From: an uncultured Verrucomicrobiota bacterium | GTDB taxonomy: Bacteria > Verrucomicrobiota > Kiritimatiellia > CAIVKH01 | Direction of reading: 5' to 3' | DNA: 64,000 bases | Assembly (NCBI GenBank): GCA_937872895.1 | Contig: CALMUP010000009.1 | Coordinates: 1 to 64,000, forward strand | Shown: positions 36,039 through 45,584 of the stretch, piece by piece | How the letters are laid out: each line of letters begins with the position of its first letter | Numbering within the stretch: the stretch's first letter is position 1 | Translations under genes and position numbers: made by a program | The notes under the pieces: model-generated | Databases searched by the model: none | What the model saw: the letters and a program-made list of their open reading frames with translations, nothing else | Told to the model about the DNA's origin: nothing

Positions 36039-38146
36039 GTCGGCATCACCACGAACGGTTTCGGCGGGTCGCCGGTCATGAGGTAGTAGATCAGGCTGAC
36101 GAACATCGGGAGCAGGCCGCCGAGCATTTCCCCGGCGATCAGGCCGAACATCAGCGGCTTGAACTGCTGGTAGATCTTCGCGCCGCCGTACTTGGTCACG
36201 CCGACCTTGATCAGCCAGCCGATCAGGAACGATTGGGCGAAGGCGTTGCCGGCATAGGTGGACCAGACGAGGAACATCACCGGGTGGAGCGGCCAGTTGG
36301 CGAAGCGCAGGCGCAGGCCGGAGAAGACGAGCACGAGGGCGGCGGAGATCAGGAAGGTGGCGATGGCCTGGCCGTTCGGGGAGGCGTTCAGGAAGCGGGC
36401 GAGCCCGGTCGCCGCGCCGGCGTCCTCGAGTTGGCCCTGGGCGTCGAGGCGCTGCATGATGGTGATGACATCGTTGAACGGCACCTTGGTCTGGTTGATC
36501 TGCCACGAGGAGACGTCCACGCCGCGTTCGTACTGGAAGAACAGGGTCACCGGGATGCCGACAGCGAGGCCGACGATCAGGGCGAGGGCGATGGCCCCGG
36601 CGGTGCGTCCGATCTTCTGCTGGCAGTCATCGGCCAGTTTCAGGGCGTTGATCACATACGGCATCAGCGCTTCGCGGGTGTCGTAGAACAGCACGATGCA
36701 GAACATGAAGAGGATCAGCATGATCTGCGGGCCGAGGGCGTGGGCGCCGAAGACGGCCCAGAGGATGGTGGCTGGGGTGCCGGTGGTGACGATGAAGAAC
36801 AGGCCGGTCTCGGCGAGCAGGCGGCTCATCACGAGGTACACCGCCACGCAGCCGAGGGCGAAGAGCAGGGCGATCGGCCAGTCGAGCTGGGCCACGATGG
36901 CGGTGTAGGTCACGAACAGGACCATCGCGGCGAGGAACACCCGGGCGCCCCAGATGGCCGAGCCTTCGATCGTATCTTTGCCGCCGACCCCGAAGGCGCG
37001 TTTGAACACGGTCAGGTAGTAGTGGCGGCCGGTGTAGATCAGCACGACCAGCATGGCGAAGTAGGCGCCCATGATCATCATGCTTTCGCGGGTCAGGCCG
37101 AACGGCCAGCCGCCCTGCCAGCCGGTGGTGCCGATGCCGTAGGTGGCCAGCGTGCCGGCCACGAAGATCCACAGGAACGGGCCGATACCGAGCGAAAGGG
37201 AGACATCCTTCGGCAGGAAGTACGCCACGGCGATCACCGTGAAGTAAAGGGTGTAGAACCCGCTGAGGAAGCCTTCGCCGCCACCCTTGGTGAAGGTGTC
37301 GGACAGGACGGCCAGCGAACTGTAATCCACGCCCAGCGGGATCTTGCCGAGGGTATAGTCGGGAAACCAGGTGTTCAGGTAGTTATAGGTGTGGATCAGG
37401 AATACCGCGCCGAGGCCGAGCCAGAAGATGCGGTTCTGGAAGATCGGGCTGCGTTCGCCATTCTCGCTGGGGAACAGGGATTTGGTGAAGGTGACGATCG
37501 GGTAGGGCAGGTGTTCGTGATCGGACCATTGTCGGTGGACGACGGTGGACAGGCCGACCATGGCCAGCCAGAGGCTGAGGATGATCGGGATCCAGAAGAT
37601 CATCGGGCCGGACCAGGCTTCCCATGGGACATCGGACCAGGAAATGCCCTGGTCGCCTTCGCCCAGGCCGCGGGTGAATCCGCTGAGTACCCGTTCCTCG
37701 TCGCCCTCGATGTCGGTCAGCATCCCGTCGGGGACCATCTGCATGACACCTTGCTTCTGCCAACCGGGTTCGGTCTTCTCGAACCGGTGGGGCATGACCA
37801 GTGACGGGGTGAACAGGCGGAGCAGGTTCGAGCCGGGAATGGCACAGGAAGCCAGGACCATGCCGAGGATCACCGCCAGTTCGCCGGGGCGAAGGGCCAG
37901 GGAGCGGTGGACGCGGGCCAGCAGGGGATACAGGAATGCCAGAAACAGGACGAGGAAGCCATAGACCGAAATGGGCATGAAATTGCCCACGAACATGGTC
38001 TGGCGCATGATCCAGTCGTTAAAGTAGGTGTAACAACAGACAAATACGACACCCACCAGCCCGAGCATGACTGATCGCAACGTCAAGCAAGTCTCCAAAA
38101 AATCAGAAGTTACGGACCGCACCCGTTCGGTCCTGTTGTCCCGCAA
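36035..38146 (-). CDS. Large polytopic membrane protein, DUF6785/DUF6784-like
   Basis: 703 residues in the longest frame, which opens with TTG at 38146 right after the PqqD-like stop codon. A TTG at 38086 (GGAG upstream) or the ATG at 38068 are alternatives, so the start is uncertain. About 14 membrane helices; PYPIVTFTKSLFP after WSDHEHL, RLLAETGLFFIV, and near the end NWPLHPVMFLVWSTYAGNAF and LIKVGVTKYGGAKIYQ. These resemble PVC-type DUF6785/DUF6784 proteins, distant relatives of OPT transporters, recognised from memory and by eye. The function is unknown. Coupled to the FtsX permease gene downstream. Confidence 0.72.
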   Translation of the reverse strand: MRDNRTERVRSVTSDFLETCLTLRSVMLGLVGVVFVCCYTYFNDWIMRQTMFVGNFMPISVYGFLVLFLAFLYPLLARVHRSLALRPGELAVILGMVLASCAIPGSNLLRLFTPSLVMPHRFEKTEPGWQKQGVMQMVPDGMLTDIEGDEERVLSGFTRGLGEGDQGISWSDVPWEAWSGPMIFWIPIILSLWLAMVGLSTVVHRQWSDHEHLPYPIVTFTKSLFPSENGERSPIFQNRIFWLGLGAVFLIHTYNYLNTWFPDYTLGKIPLGVDYSSLAVLSDTFTKGGGEGFLSGFYTLYFTVIAVAYFLPKDVSLSLGIGPFLWIFVAGTLATYGIGTTGWQGGWPFGLTRESMMIMGAYFAMLVVLIYTGRHYYLTVFKRAFGVGGKDTIEGSAIWGARVFLAAMVLFVTYTAIVAQLDWPIALLFALGCVAVYLVMSRLLAETGLFFIVTTGTPATILWAVFGAHALGPQIMLILFMFCIVLFYDTREALMPYVINALKLADDCQQKIGRTAGAIALALIVGLAVGIPVTLFFQYERGVDVSSWQINQTKVPFNDVITIMQRLDAQGQLEDAGAATGLARFLNASPNGQAIATFLISAALVLVFSGLRLRFANWPLHPVMFLVWSTYAGNAFAQSFLIGWLIKVGVTKYGGAKIYQQFKPLMFGLIAGEMLGGLLPMFVSLIYYLMTGDPPKPFVVMPT

Positions 38147-38521
38147 CTAGATAGCCACGGCGAACACACCGCGCTTCACCAGTTCTTTGAGGTAAGTGGT
38201 AACAGAAACACGGCTTTCATGGAACGTCAAATTGTGTTTGCGGGCAAATAATTCGATAACCTGTTCCACACGGTTTTTGCCGTCGCACCAGATCCAGAGG
38301 TCGGTGGCGACCGGATCGAGCACGAAGGACCGGTAGGCGGGCGGGCGGATGATCAGGGTGAGGGGCGGGATCAGGTAGTCGGGTTTCTTGGTGGGAACCT
38401 TGAGGGTGACGCGGGTCCGGTCCGGGTTCCATTCCGCGATGACCTTGAGGTTGGGGTGCAGCACGGCGGTGAGCATGTCACGCCAGGTGGCGACCGGGCG
38501 GGAGGGGCCGGCGGGCATCAT
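38147..38521 (-). CDS. PqqD-like small protein
   Basis: 124 residues (start ATGATG at 38521/38518, overlapping the upstream stop codon). The C-terminal half, from LDPVATDLWIWCDGKNRVEQVIELF (split here: LDPVATDLWIWCDG, NRVEQVIELFARKH) to VTTYLKELVKRGVFAV, follows the PqqD fold signature: Lxxx(g)xxIWxxcDG, then xxxVxxxLxxLxxxGLL. PqqD-type domains bind peptides for modification, or serve other, unknown roles. No radical-SAM, YcaO or other modifying enzyme is in the window, so a peptide-natural-product role is not supported. It precedes the DUF6785-like gene with no gap. Confidence 0.75.
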   Translation of the reverse strand: MMPAGPSRPVATWRDMLTAVLHPNLKVIAEWNPDRTRVTLKVPTKKPDYLIPPLTLIIRPPAYRSFVLDPVATDLWIWCDGKNRVEQVIELFARKHNLTFHESRVSVTTYLKELVKRGVFAVAI

Positions 38522-39414
38522 GGCGTCCACCGGGGGGTGAAGTCGGGAGCGGCGGCGAGCAGGTCGCCGGGGGCGGCCGCCTCGGCGGGGTGCTGGCCGC
38601 GGCGACGCACGGTGACCGCGTAGAGGCGGCCGTCGGCCGGTTCGATCCAGGCGTTGGCGGCGAGGTGCCCGCGCCGCAGGTGCAGGGCCCGGGGTTTGAA
38701 GGAAGCTTCGGCGAGGACGACGGCATGGCCGCTGCGGGTGGTTGTGGTGAGCCGCAGGTCGTGCAGGCCGGTTCCGAGGTGGTGGGTCAGCCAGGCCGGG
38801 AGGTCGCCGGTGAACCAGTTCGGGACCATGCCGAGGCGCTCGAACTGCCAGGTGGTGCCGGTTTTCGGGTTGCTGAAGGAGAAGGAGGCCTTGGCCGGTT
38901 GCAGGGTGCAGCCTTCGAGGGCGGCGACCCCGGGCACGTTCAGGTCGAGCCCGGCGGCCCGCCACCGTTGATGGCCGCGGGTATCGGGCGGAGAGGCCGC
39001 CATGGACGCGATGACCTGGTGTTCGAGGGCCTCGTCGCGCCGGTCGGTCCACAGGAAGACGCCCTCCACCAGGCACCCCAGGGCGGGCAGGTAGCGGCCG
39101 AGCCGGGTGGTGGGGGTACCGGAAACCGTGCCGGTGAAGCCGTGCCAGCCGGCGTGGCGGAGGCGGACCAGGTCCGAGCCGGCCTTCTCGCGCTCGAGCT
39201 TGCCCATGTAATCGCCGACCATGCGGTCGTAGTCGGGTTCGCCCTTGACGATCGACCAGCTCAACTCGAACCGGTACTGGTACCGGTCGGCGAAAGCGCA
39301 GCGGCCGCGGGTGTAGTCGGTCGAGAACTGGAGCATTTCCCAAGTGCCGGGCAGGCGGACGGTGATCCCGCGCCAGATCCACACGACGAATGGAGTTGAA
39401 GGAACCTGTCCCAT
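38518..39414 (-). CDS. Unknown protein, first gene of the transport cluster
   Basis: 298 residues from ATG 39414; a TTG further left would add 24 residues rich in Arg. I recognise no family. It begins VPSTPFVVWIWRGITVRLPGTWEMLQFS and continues with several Trp/Gly-containing beta-like segments (GWHGFTGTVSGT, TGTTWQFERLGMVPNWF). No signal peptide or membrane helix. It shares a four-base overlap with the PqqD-like gene, so the two probably act together. Quoted opening is split: VPSTPFVVWIWRG and ITVRLPGTWEML. Confidence 0.7.
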   Translation of the reverse strand: MGQVPSTPFVVWIWRGITVRLPGTWEMLQFSTDYTRGRCAFADRYQYRFELSWSIVKGEPDYDRMVGDYMGKLEREKAGSDLVRLRHAGWHGFTGTVSGTPTTRLGRYLPALGCLVEGVFLWTDRRDEALEHQVIASMAASPPDTRGHQRWRAAGLDLNVPGVAALEGCTLQPAKASFSFSNPKTGTTWQFERLGMVPNWFTGDLPAWLTHHLGTGLHDLRLTTTTRSGHAVVLAEASFKPRALHLRRGHLAANAWIEPADGRLYAVTVRRRGQHPAEAAAPGDLLAAAPDFTPRWTP

Positions 39415-39512
39415 GAGCGCACGGAGGCTAAAGCGGAACCGTGCGCGATTCAATGCCCAAAGATGCAGGGGCGCGACCACCCGCAACCCGGCACGCGTGG
39501 TGCGCCCGGCAC

Positions 39513-39971
39513 CTACATCAGGTCATGCATGTCCACCAGGTCGCGGGAGAGTTTCATCCGGTCCCGGGTGGTCTGCTTGAGCAGTTGCTCGAATACCTCC
39601 TTGACCTTGACCGAGACGGCCTGGTCGGCGGCATTCTTGTAGAGGACCAGGAACTGGTTCTCGAGTTGAATGGCGATCGCCATCAGGTCGTCGAGGCTGG
39701 GTTCCGGCCGGATATGCACGGCCGCGATGGCTTCATCCATCGACACCCCGGCATTGAACTTGAACCAGGTGTCGGCCACCTCCGCCGCGATATCCTCTTC
39801 GTACCGGGCCAGCGCATGTTCCATCCGCTGCTCGTGCTGGGCGAGGTAGTCGAGGATGAGCTGGAGTTGCGGCTGCTCGAGCCGGCCGCGCAGGCCCTCG
39901 TAGAAGGCCTGGAGTTGCTGGTGGAAGTAGCGGGCCTGGTCGAGGATCCCGCGCGTGGTTTGCGTTGTCAT
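39513..39971 (-). CDS. Ferritin-like helical protein
   Basis: 152 residues; strong ribosome-binding site (GGAGG) before ATG 39971. All-helical, four predicted helices with Glu/His-rich faces: LDYLAQHEQRMEHALARYEE, LENQFLVLYKNAADQ and VFEQLLKQTTRDRMKLSRDL. The layout suggests the ferritin/rubrerythrin superfamily, with E..H-type ligand candidates on helices 2 and 4, but the canonical ExxH pairs are incomplete, so metal binding is uncertain. Divergent from the aldo/keto reductase gene. Confidence 0.6.
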   Translation of the reverse strand: MTTQTTRGILDQARYFHQQLQAFYEGLRGRLEQPQLQLILDYLAQHEQRMEHALARYEEDIAAEVADTWFKFNAGVSMDEAIAAVHIRPEPSLDDLMAIAIQLENQFLVLYKNAADQAVSVKVKEVFEQLLKQTTRDRMKLSRDLVDMHDLM

Positions 39972-40000
39972 GACCCACCTCCGGAGTTGTCGGTTTGTCT

Positions 40001-40017
40001 TTCCTTCGCTGAAGGAA
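40001..40017. promoter_or_regulatory. Short perfect hairpin in the divergent control region
   Basis: TTCCTTC-GCT-GAAGGAA lies 30 bp upstream of the ferritin-like gene and 133 bp upstream of the aldo/keto reductase. It could be an operator. I saw no convincing promoter boxes in 39972-40149. Confidence 0.3.
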
Positions 40018-40149
40018 GGATACGGGATTCTGCCGATGCATGCAGGCTCAATCGGTGCGATGCACGCCGTTCATCACTTCCCCGATGCGGTCCTAGCTCC
40101 GGAGGATTCGGCTACAGACAGGAGCGTGGCCTTGTGGCATACCAGTGCC

Positions 40150-41070
40150 ATGAAACAGCTACTCCTCGGGTATGACGGACCGGCCGTGCCGGTGTTGATG
40201 CTGGGCTGCATGCGGTTGAGCGGGATGGCGGACGATGCCGCGGCGCGTACCATCGGCGCGGCGCTGGACTGCGGCATCACCGCGTTCGACCATGCCGACA
40301 TCTACGGGAACGGCGAATCGGAACGGGTGTTCGCCCGGGCGATCCGGCACCTCGGCCGGGCGCGCTCGTCGCTGTTCCTTCAATCGAAGTGCGGCATCGT
40401 GCGCGGCGGGTATTTCGATTTTTCGCGCGACCACATCACCGGTTCGGTGGACGGGATCCTCCAGCGGCTGGAGACGGACCACCTCGACGCGCTGCTGCTG
40501 CACCGTCCGGATGCACTGATGGAACCGGAAGAGGTCGCGGCCGCGTTTGACGCGCTGCACCGGGCCGGCAAGGTCCGGCACTTCGGCGTGAGCAACCAGC
40601 ATCCGGGCCAGATCGCGCTGCTGCAGGCCTCGGTGCGCCAGCGGCTGATCGTCAACCAGGTGCAGATGAGCCTGGCCCATGCGCCGGGCATCGAGCACGG
40701 CTTCAACGTGAACATGCTGGTGGACGGGGCGGTGGACCGCGACGGCGGTCTGATCGAGTATTGCCGCCTGCACCGGATCACGCTGCAACCGTGGTCGCCG
40801 CTGCAGCACGGATTCTTCAAGGGTGTGTTCCTCGATCATCCGGCCTTCGCGCCGTTGAATGATGTGTTGCGCCGGATCTCCGGCGAGCAGGGGGTCGCGC
40901 CGGCCGCGGTGGCCATCGCCTGGCTGCTGCGGCATCCCGCCGGATTCCAGCCGATCCTCGGCTCGATGAACCCCGACCGCATCCGCGAGATGGCCCGGGC
41001 ACCCGAAGTGACCCTGTCGCGGCCCCAGTGGTACGAATTGTACCGCGCAGCGGGCCGCGTCCTGCCTTGA
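40150..41070 (+). CDS. Aldo/keto reductase, YdhF-like
   Basis: 306 residues from ATG 40150; upstream frame lacks family similarity. (beta/alpha)8 reductase with the AKR tetrad in order: FDHADIYG (Asp47, Tyr52), FLQSKCG (Lys80) and LLLHRPDALM (His118). NADPH-binding end ILGSMNPDRIREMARA. The order and spacing match the YdhF subgroup, which reduces unspecified carbonyls in the cytoplasm. It is followed after 7 bp by the SGNH hydrolase gene, so the two are probably co-transcribed. Confidence 0.92.
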   Translation: MKQLLLGYDGPAVPVLMLGCMRLSGMADDAAARTIGAALDCGITAFDHADIYGNGESERVFARAIRHLGRARSSLFLQSKCGIVRGGYFDFSRDHITGSVDGILQRLETDHLDALLLHRPDALMEPEEVAAAFDALHRAGKVRHFGVSNQHPGQIALLQASVRQRLIVNQVQMSLAHAPGIEHGFNVNMLVDGAVDRDGGLIEYCRLHRITLQPWSPLQHGFFKGVFLDHPAFAPLNDVLRRISGEQGVAPAAVAIAWLLRHPAGFQPILGSMNPDRIREMARAPEVTLSRPQWYELYRAAGRVLP

Positions 41071-41077
41071 CCCTGCC

Positions 41078-42172
41078 ATGCCGGAGGCAAGGCCAGTCGG
41101 ATATGCGGACAGGGCGGGAATCCTCGCCAGGTTCGGCCTGTTCGGCGTCAGCCTGCTGCTCTTCCTGCTGCTGTTGGAGGCCGGGTTGCGGGTGGTGCAG
41201 GTTGCCCCATCGAACCTGATGTTCGATGCCCTGACCAACCAGATGCATCAGGTGCACCTGGACACGTTCGCCGCGCTGGTGCGCAACGACCCGGAGTTGT
41301 TCTGGGTCCTCGCCCCCCATCAAACGCTTCCGGAGGACAGCCCGAAACTGCGCGGCCTGATCTCCAACGGCGCGGGATTGCGGGAGGAGCGGGACATTCC
41401 CTTCGCCAAGCCCGCCGGACAGTTCCGTGTACTGTTCGTCGGCGATTCCTGCACGTTCGGGTTTGGCGTGACCCACCGCGAAACCTTTGTCGAGGGCGTG
41501 GAGCGGAGGTTGCGCGCGCGGTTTCCGGAGCGCGACATCGCGTGCATCAATGCCGGTGTGCCGGGCTACACCCTCGCGCAGGGCTGGGCCTACCTGCGTC
41601 GCGAGGGGCTCCGCTACCAGCCGGACATCGTGCTGTGCGCCTTCGGCTGGAATGACCAGCGGCGCTGGTCCAGCTTCGACGATCTCACCCGCATGGAGCA
41701 GGCGCGACGGGCCACACCTCCGGGATTGCTGCGGTGGAGTGAGGTGTGCCGTCAGGCGTGGAGCCTGTCTGTGCAGTGGAAGCATCCGGAAACCTCCAAC
41801 AAGGTGGCGCGGGTGTCCGCGCCGACCTTCGCCCGGTTGCTCGACGGGATGCATGAGTTGTGCGCGAACAAGGGGGCGCACTTCATCCCGATGGTATGGC
41901 CGGTGGAGGCGAATGTGAAGAAGGCGGATGCCGGATGGACCGCCTACCAGAAAGCCACGGCCCTGTTCCAGCCGCCTCCGCCGCGCGCCGAGCCTTCGGT
42001 GATCGACCTGCTGCCGGCCATCGAGCGCGCTTTGATGGACGGCTGGACGGTCCGCGACCTGTTCATGGACGGCGTACACCCGACGGCACGCGCGCATGAC
42101 TACATCGCCGAGCGCATTGCCGATGCGCTCGCGCCCCTGCTGGCCGATGCACGACCGGTTACGCTACCATGA
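41078..42172 (+). CDS. Membrane-anchored SGNH/GDSL hydrolase
   Basis: 364 residues. One N-terminal membrane helix (FGLFGVSLLLFLLLLEAGL), then an SGNH hydrolase domain: block I VGDSCTFGFGV (nucleophile Ser), block II NAGVPGYT, block III FGWND and block V DGVHPTARAH (catalytic Asp and His). Periplasm-facing esterases of this kind deacylate or deacetylate polysaccharides and lipids. It is convergent with the H1-like gene, 15 bp between stop codons. Confidence 0.88.
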   Translation: MPEARPVGYADRAGILARFGLFGVSLLLFLLLLEAGLRVVQVAPSNLMFDALTNQMHQVHLDTFAALVRNDPELFWVLAPHQTLPEDSPKLRGLISNGAGLREERDIPFAKPAGQFRVLFVGDSCTFGFGVTHRETFVEGVERRLRARFPERDIACINAGVPGYTLAQGWAYLRREGLRYQPDIVLCAFGWNDQRRWSSFDDLTRMEQARRATPPGLLRWSEVCRQAWSLSVQWKHPETSNKVARVSAPTFARLLDGMHELCANKGAHFIPMVWPVEANVKKADAGWTAYQKATALFQPPPPRAEPSVIDLLPAIERALMDGWTVRDLFMDGVHPTARAHDYIAERIADALAPLLADARPVTLP

Positions 42173-42187
42173 ACGTGCGGCGGCGGA

Positions 42188-42523
42188 TCAACCCGCAGCG
42201 GGGGTCGGCGGTTCGCCGGTGACCGGTGCGGCGGCGGGAGGCGCGGCGATCGCGGACGACGCGCGCGCGGGCTTCCGAACAGCCGGTTTCGCCTTCGCGA
42301 CGGGTGCTTTCTTCACCTTGGACGCCGCTTGCTTGGCGGTTTTCCTGGCGGCGGCCTTGGCTTCCTTTTTGGCCAGCTTCAACGCCTTCTTCGCGGCCTT
42401 GTATTTGGCCTTGGCGAGCTGGGCGGCCTTGTGCAGGGCCTCGACGGCCTTCTCGGCGGCCTTGATGTTCTTCAGGCTGGATGGGTCGATCTTGCTTGGA
42501 GCGCGGGAGGATTTTTTCGGCAT
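42188..42523 (-). CDS. Histone H1-like lysine/alanine-rich DNA-binding protein
   Basis: 111 residues. A short N-terminal segment (MPKKSSRAPSKIDPSSLKNI) is followed by a long helix-forming run of Lys and Ala (AKYKAAKKALKLAKKEAKA) and a Lys/Pro/Ala tail (PVAKAKPAVRKPARASS), like the C-terminal domain of histone H1 and bacterial Hc1/AlgP-type proteins. No globular domain. AAGGA precedes the ATG at 42523. Probably compacts DNA. Low-complexity composition makes family assignment loose. Confidence 0.72.
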   Translation of the reverse strand: MPKKSSRAPSKIDPSSLKNIKAAEKAVEALHKAAQLAKAKYKAAKKALKLAKKEAKAAARKTAKQAASKVKKAPVAKAKPAVRKPARASSAIAAPPAAAPVTGEPPTPAAG

Positions 42524-42698
42524 GACAGTGTCCTTTCGTACAACCCCACGCCCCAGAAGGTACCGAATCGGCCTCCGGGGGTGTCAAGCCGGGTAGTGTT
42601 AGAAGTTGGTGACGGAATTTTGCGCGACCTTCCGCGCGGGATGTCGGATGGTGTTGCGTTTGACCGGTTCGTCGCATCGCCCGACGGGAAATTAGTCG

Positions 42699-42726
42699 TT
42701 GCCCGGTATGGCCTCGCGTTTACACT
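42699..42726 (+). promoter_or_regulatory. Probable promoter of acs
   Basis: TTGCCC (42699-42704), 16-bp spacer, TACACT (42721-42726), 34 bp before the acs start; GGAGG lies nine bases before the ATG. The rest of the gap 42524-42698 shows no further gene or clear signal. Confidence 0.5.
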
Positions 42727-42760
42727 GTCGCCCTGAACACAACCTGTGGAGGATTGCCCG

Positions 42761-44752
<1,992 letters not shown>

Positions 44753-44753
44753 C

Positions 44754-45530
44754 GTGCGGCTGATCCTTTCCAGCAGCGCCGACGTGTACGAGAACCTCGC
44801 CGCCGAGGAGTCGCTGCTCGATGCCGCGCCGCCGGAGCCGGTGGTGTTCATCTACATCAACGACCCGGCGATTGTGCTCGGCAAGAACCAGAACCCGTGG
44901 CGCGAGTGCGCGGTCTCGCGGCTCAAGGCGCTAGGCGTAAAACTCGCCCGCCGGATCAGCGGCGGCGGCACGGTCTACCACGACCGCGGCAACCTCAACA
45001 TTGCCTGCATCCTGCCCCGCGAGCATTACCGGCGCGACGACGTGCTGCGCCTCTACCTCGACGGACTCGCCCGTGCGGGGGTCGCGGCGGAGATCACCGG
45101 CGGCACCAGCCTCGCGGTGAATGGCCGCAAGGTCTCCGGCAACGCCTTCTGCTTCCGCCGCGACCATGTCCTGCACCACGGCACGTTGCTGTGGGAGGCC
45201 GACCTGGAAAGGCTCCGCGCCGCCCTCGTGCCGGATCTGCCGGACGTGGAAACGCGCGCCGTCGCCTCCAACCCGATGCCGGTGGTCAACCTGCGCGACC
45301 TCCTGCCCGGCCATACGATGGAGACGCTGCGCGACGCGATGGTCGCGGCACTCGCCGCGGCGTGGGGGCCGACGGTGCGCGGCGGGACGATGCCGGAGCT
45401 AGGTGACCGCGTGACGAAGCTGAAAAGCTGGGAGTGGATCTACGGCGCGACGCCGGATTTCTCCGTGGGTGCCGTTCAGGTGCACCGGGGTTTGGTGGTC
45501 GGCGTTGGGGAACCGTTCACGATCAAGTGA
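44754..45530 (+). CDS. lplA: Lipoate-protein ligase A
   Basis: 258 residues, starting with GTG at 44754 one base after the acs stop codon. Lipoate-ligase motifs: VLGKNQNPWREC, RRISGGGTVYHDRGNLN and KVSGNAFCFRRDHVLHHGTL (the GRKxxG and HHGTLL elements). It activates lipoate as lipoyl-AMP and attaches it to lipoyl domains such as that of AceF (13454). The C-terminal accessory domain is short (ending EPFTIK), as in split or truncated LplA forms. Confidence 0.92.
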   Translation: MRLILSSSADVYENLAAEESLLDAAPPEPVVFIYINDPAIVLGKNQNPWRECAVSRLKALGVKLARRISGGGTVYHDRGNLNIACILPREHYRRDDVLRLYLDGLARAGVAAEITGGTSLAVNGRKVSGNAFCFRRDHVLHHGTLLWEADLERLRAALVPDLPDVETRAVASNPMPVVNLRDLLPGHTMETLRDAMVAALAAAWGPTVRGGTMPELGDRVTKLKSWEWIYGATPDFSVGAVQVHRGLVVGVGEPFTIK

Positions 45531-45584
45531 ATGGCGCAGCAGACAAGGCCAGTTCGCAGGGATGTCCGGTTCGATGCGATCGGG

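Noticed and set aside
38147-38521. PQQ or other RiPP biosynthetic cluster
   Set aside because: Only a PqqD-like domain; no precursor with a clear core, radical-SAM, YcaO or dedicated protease.
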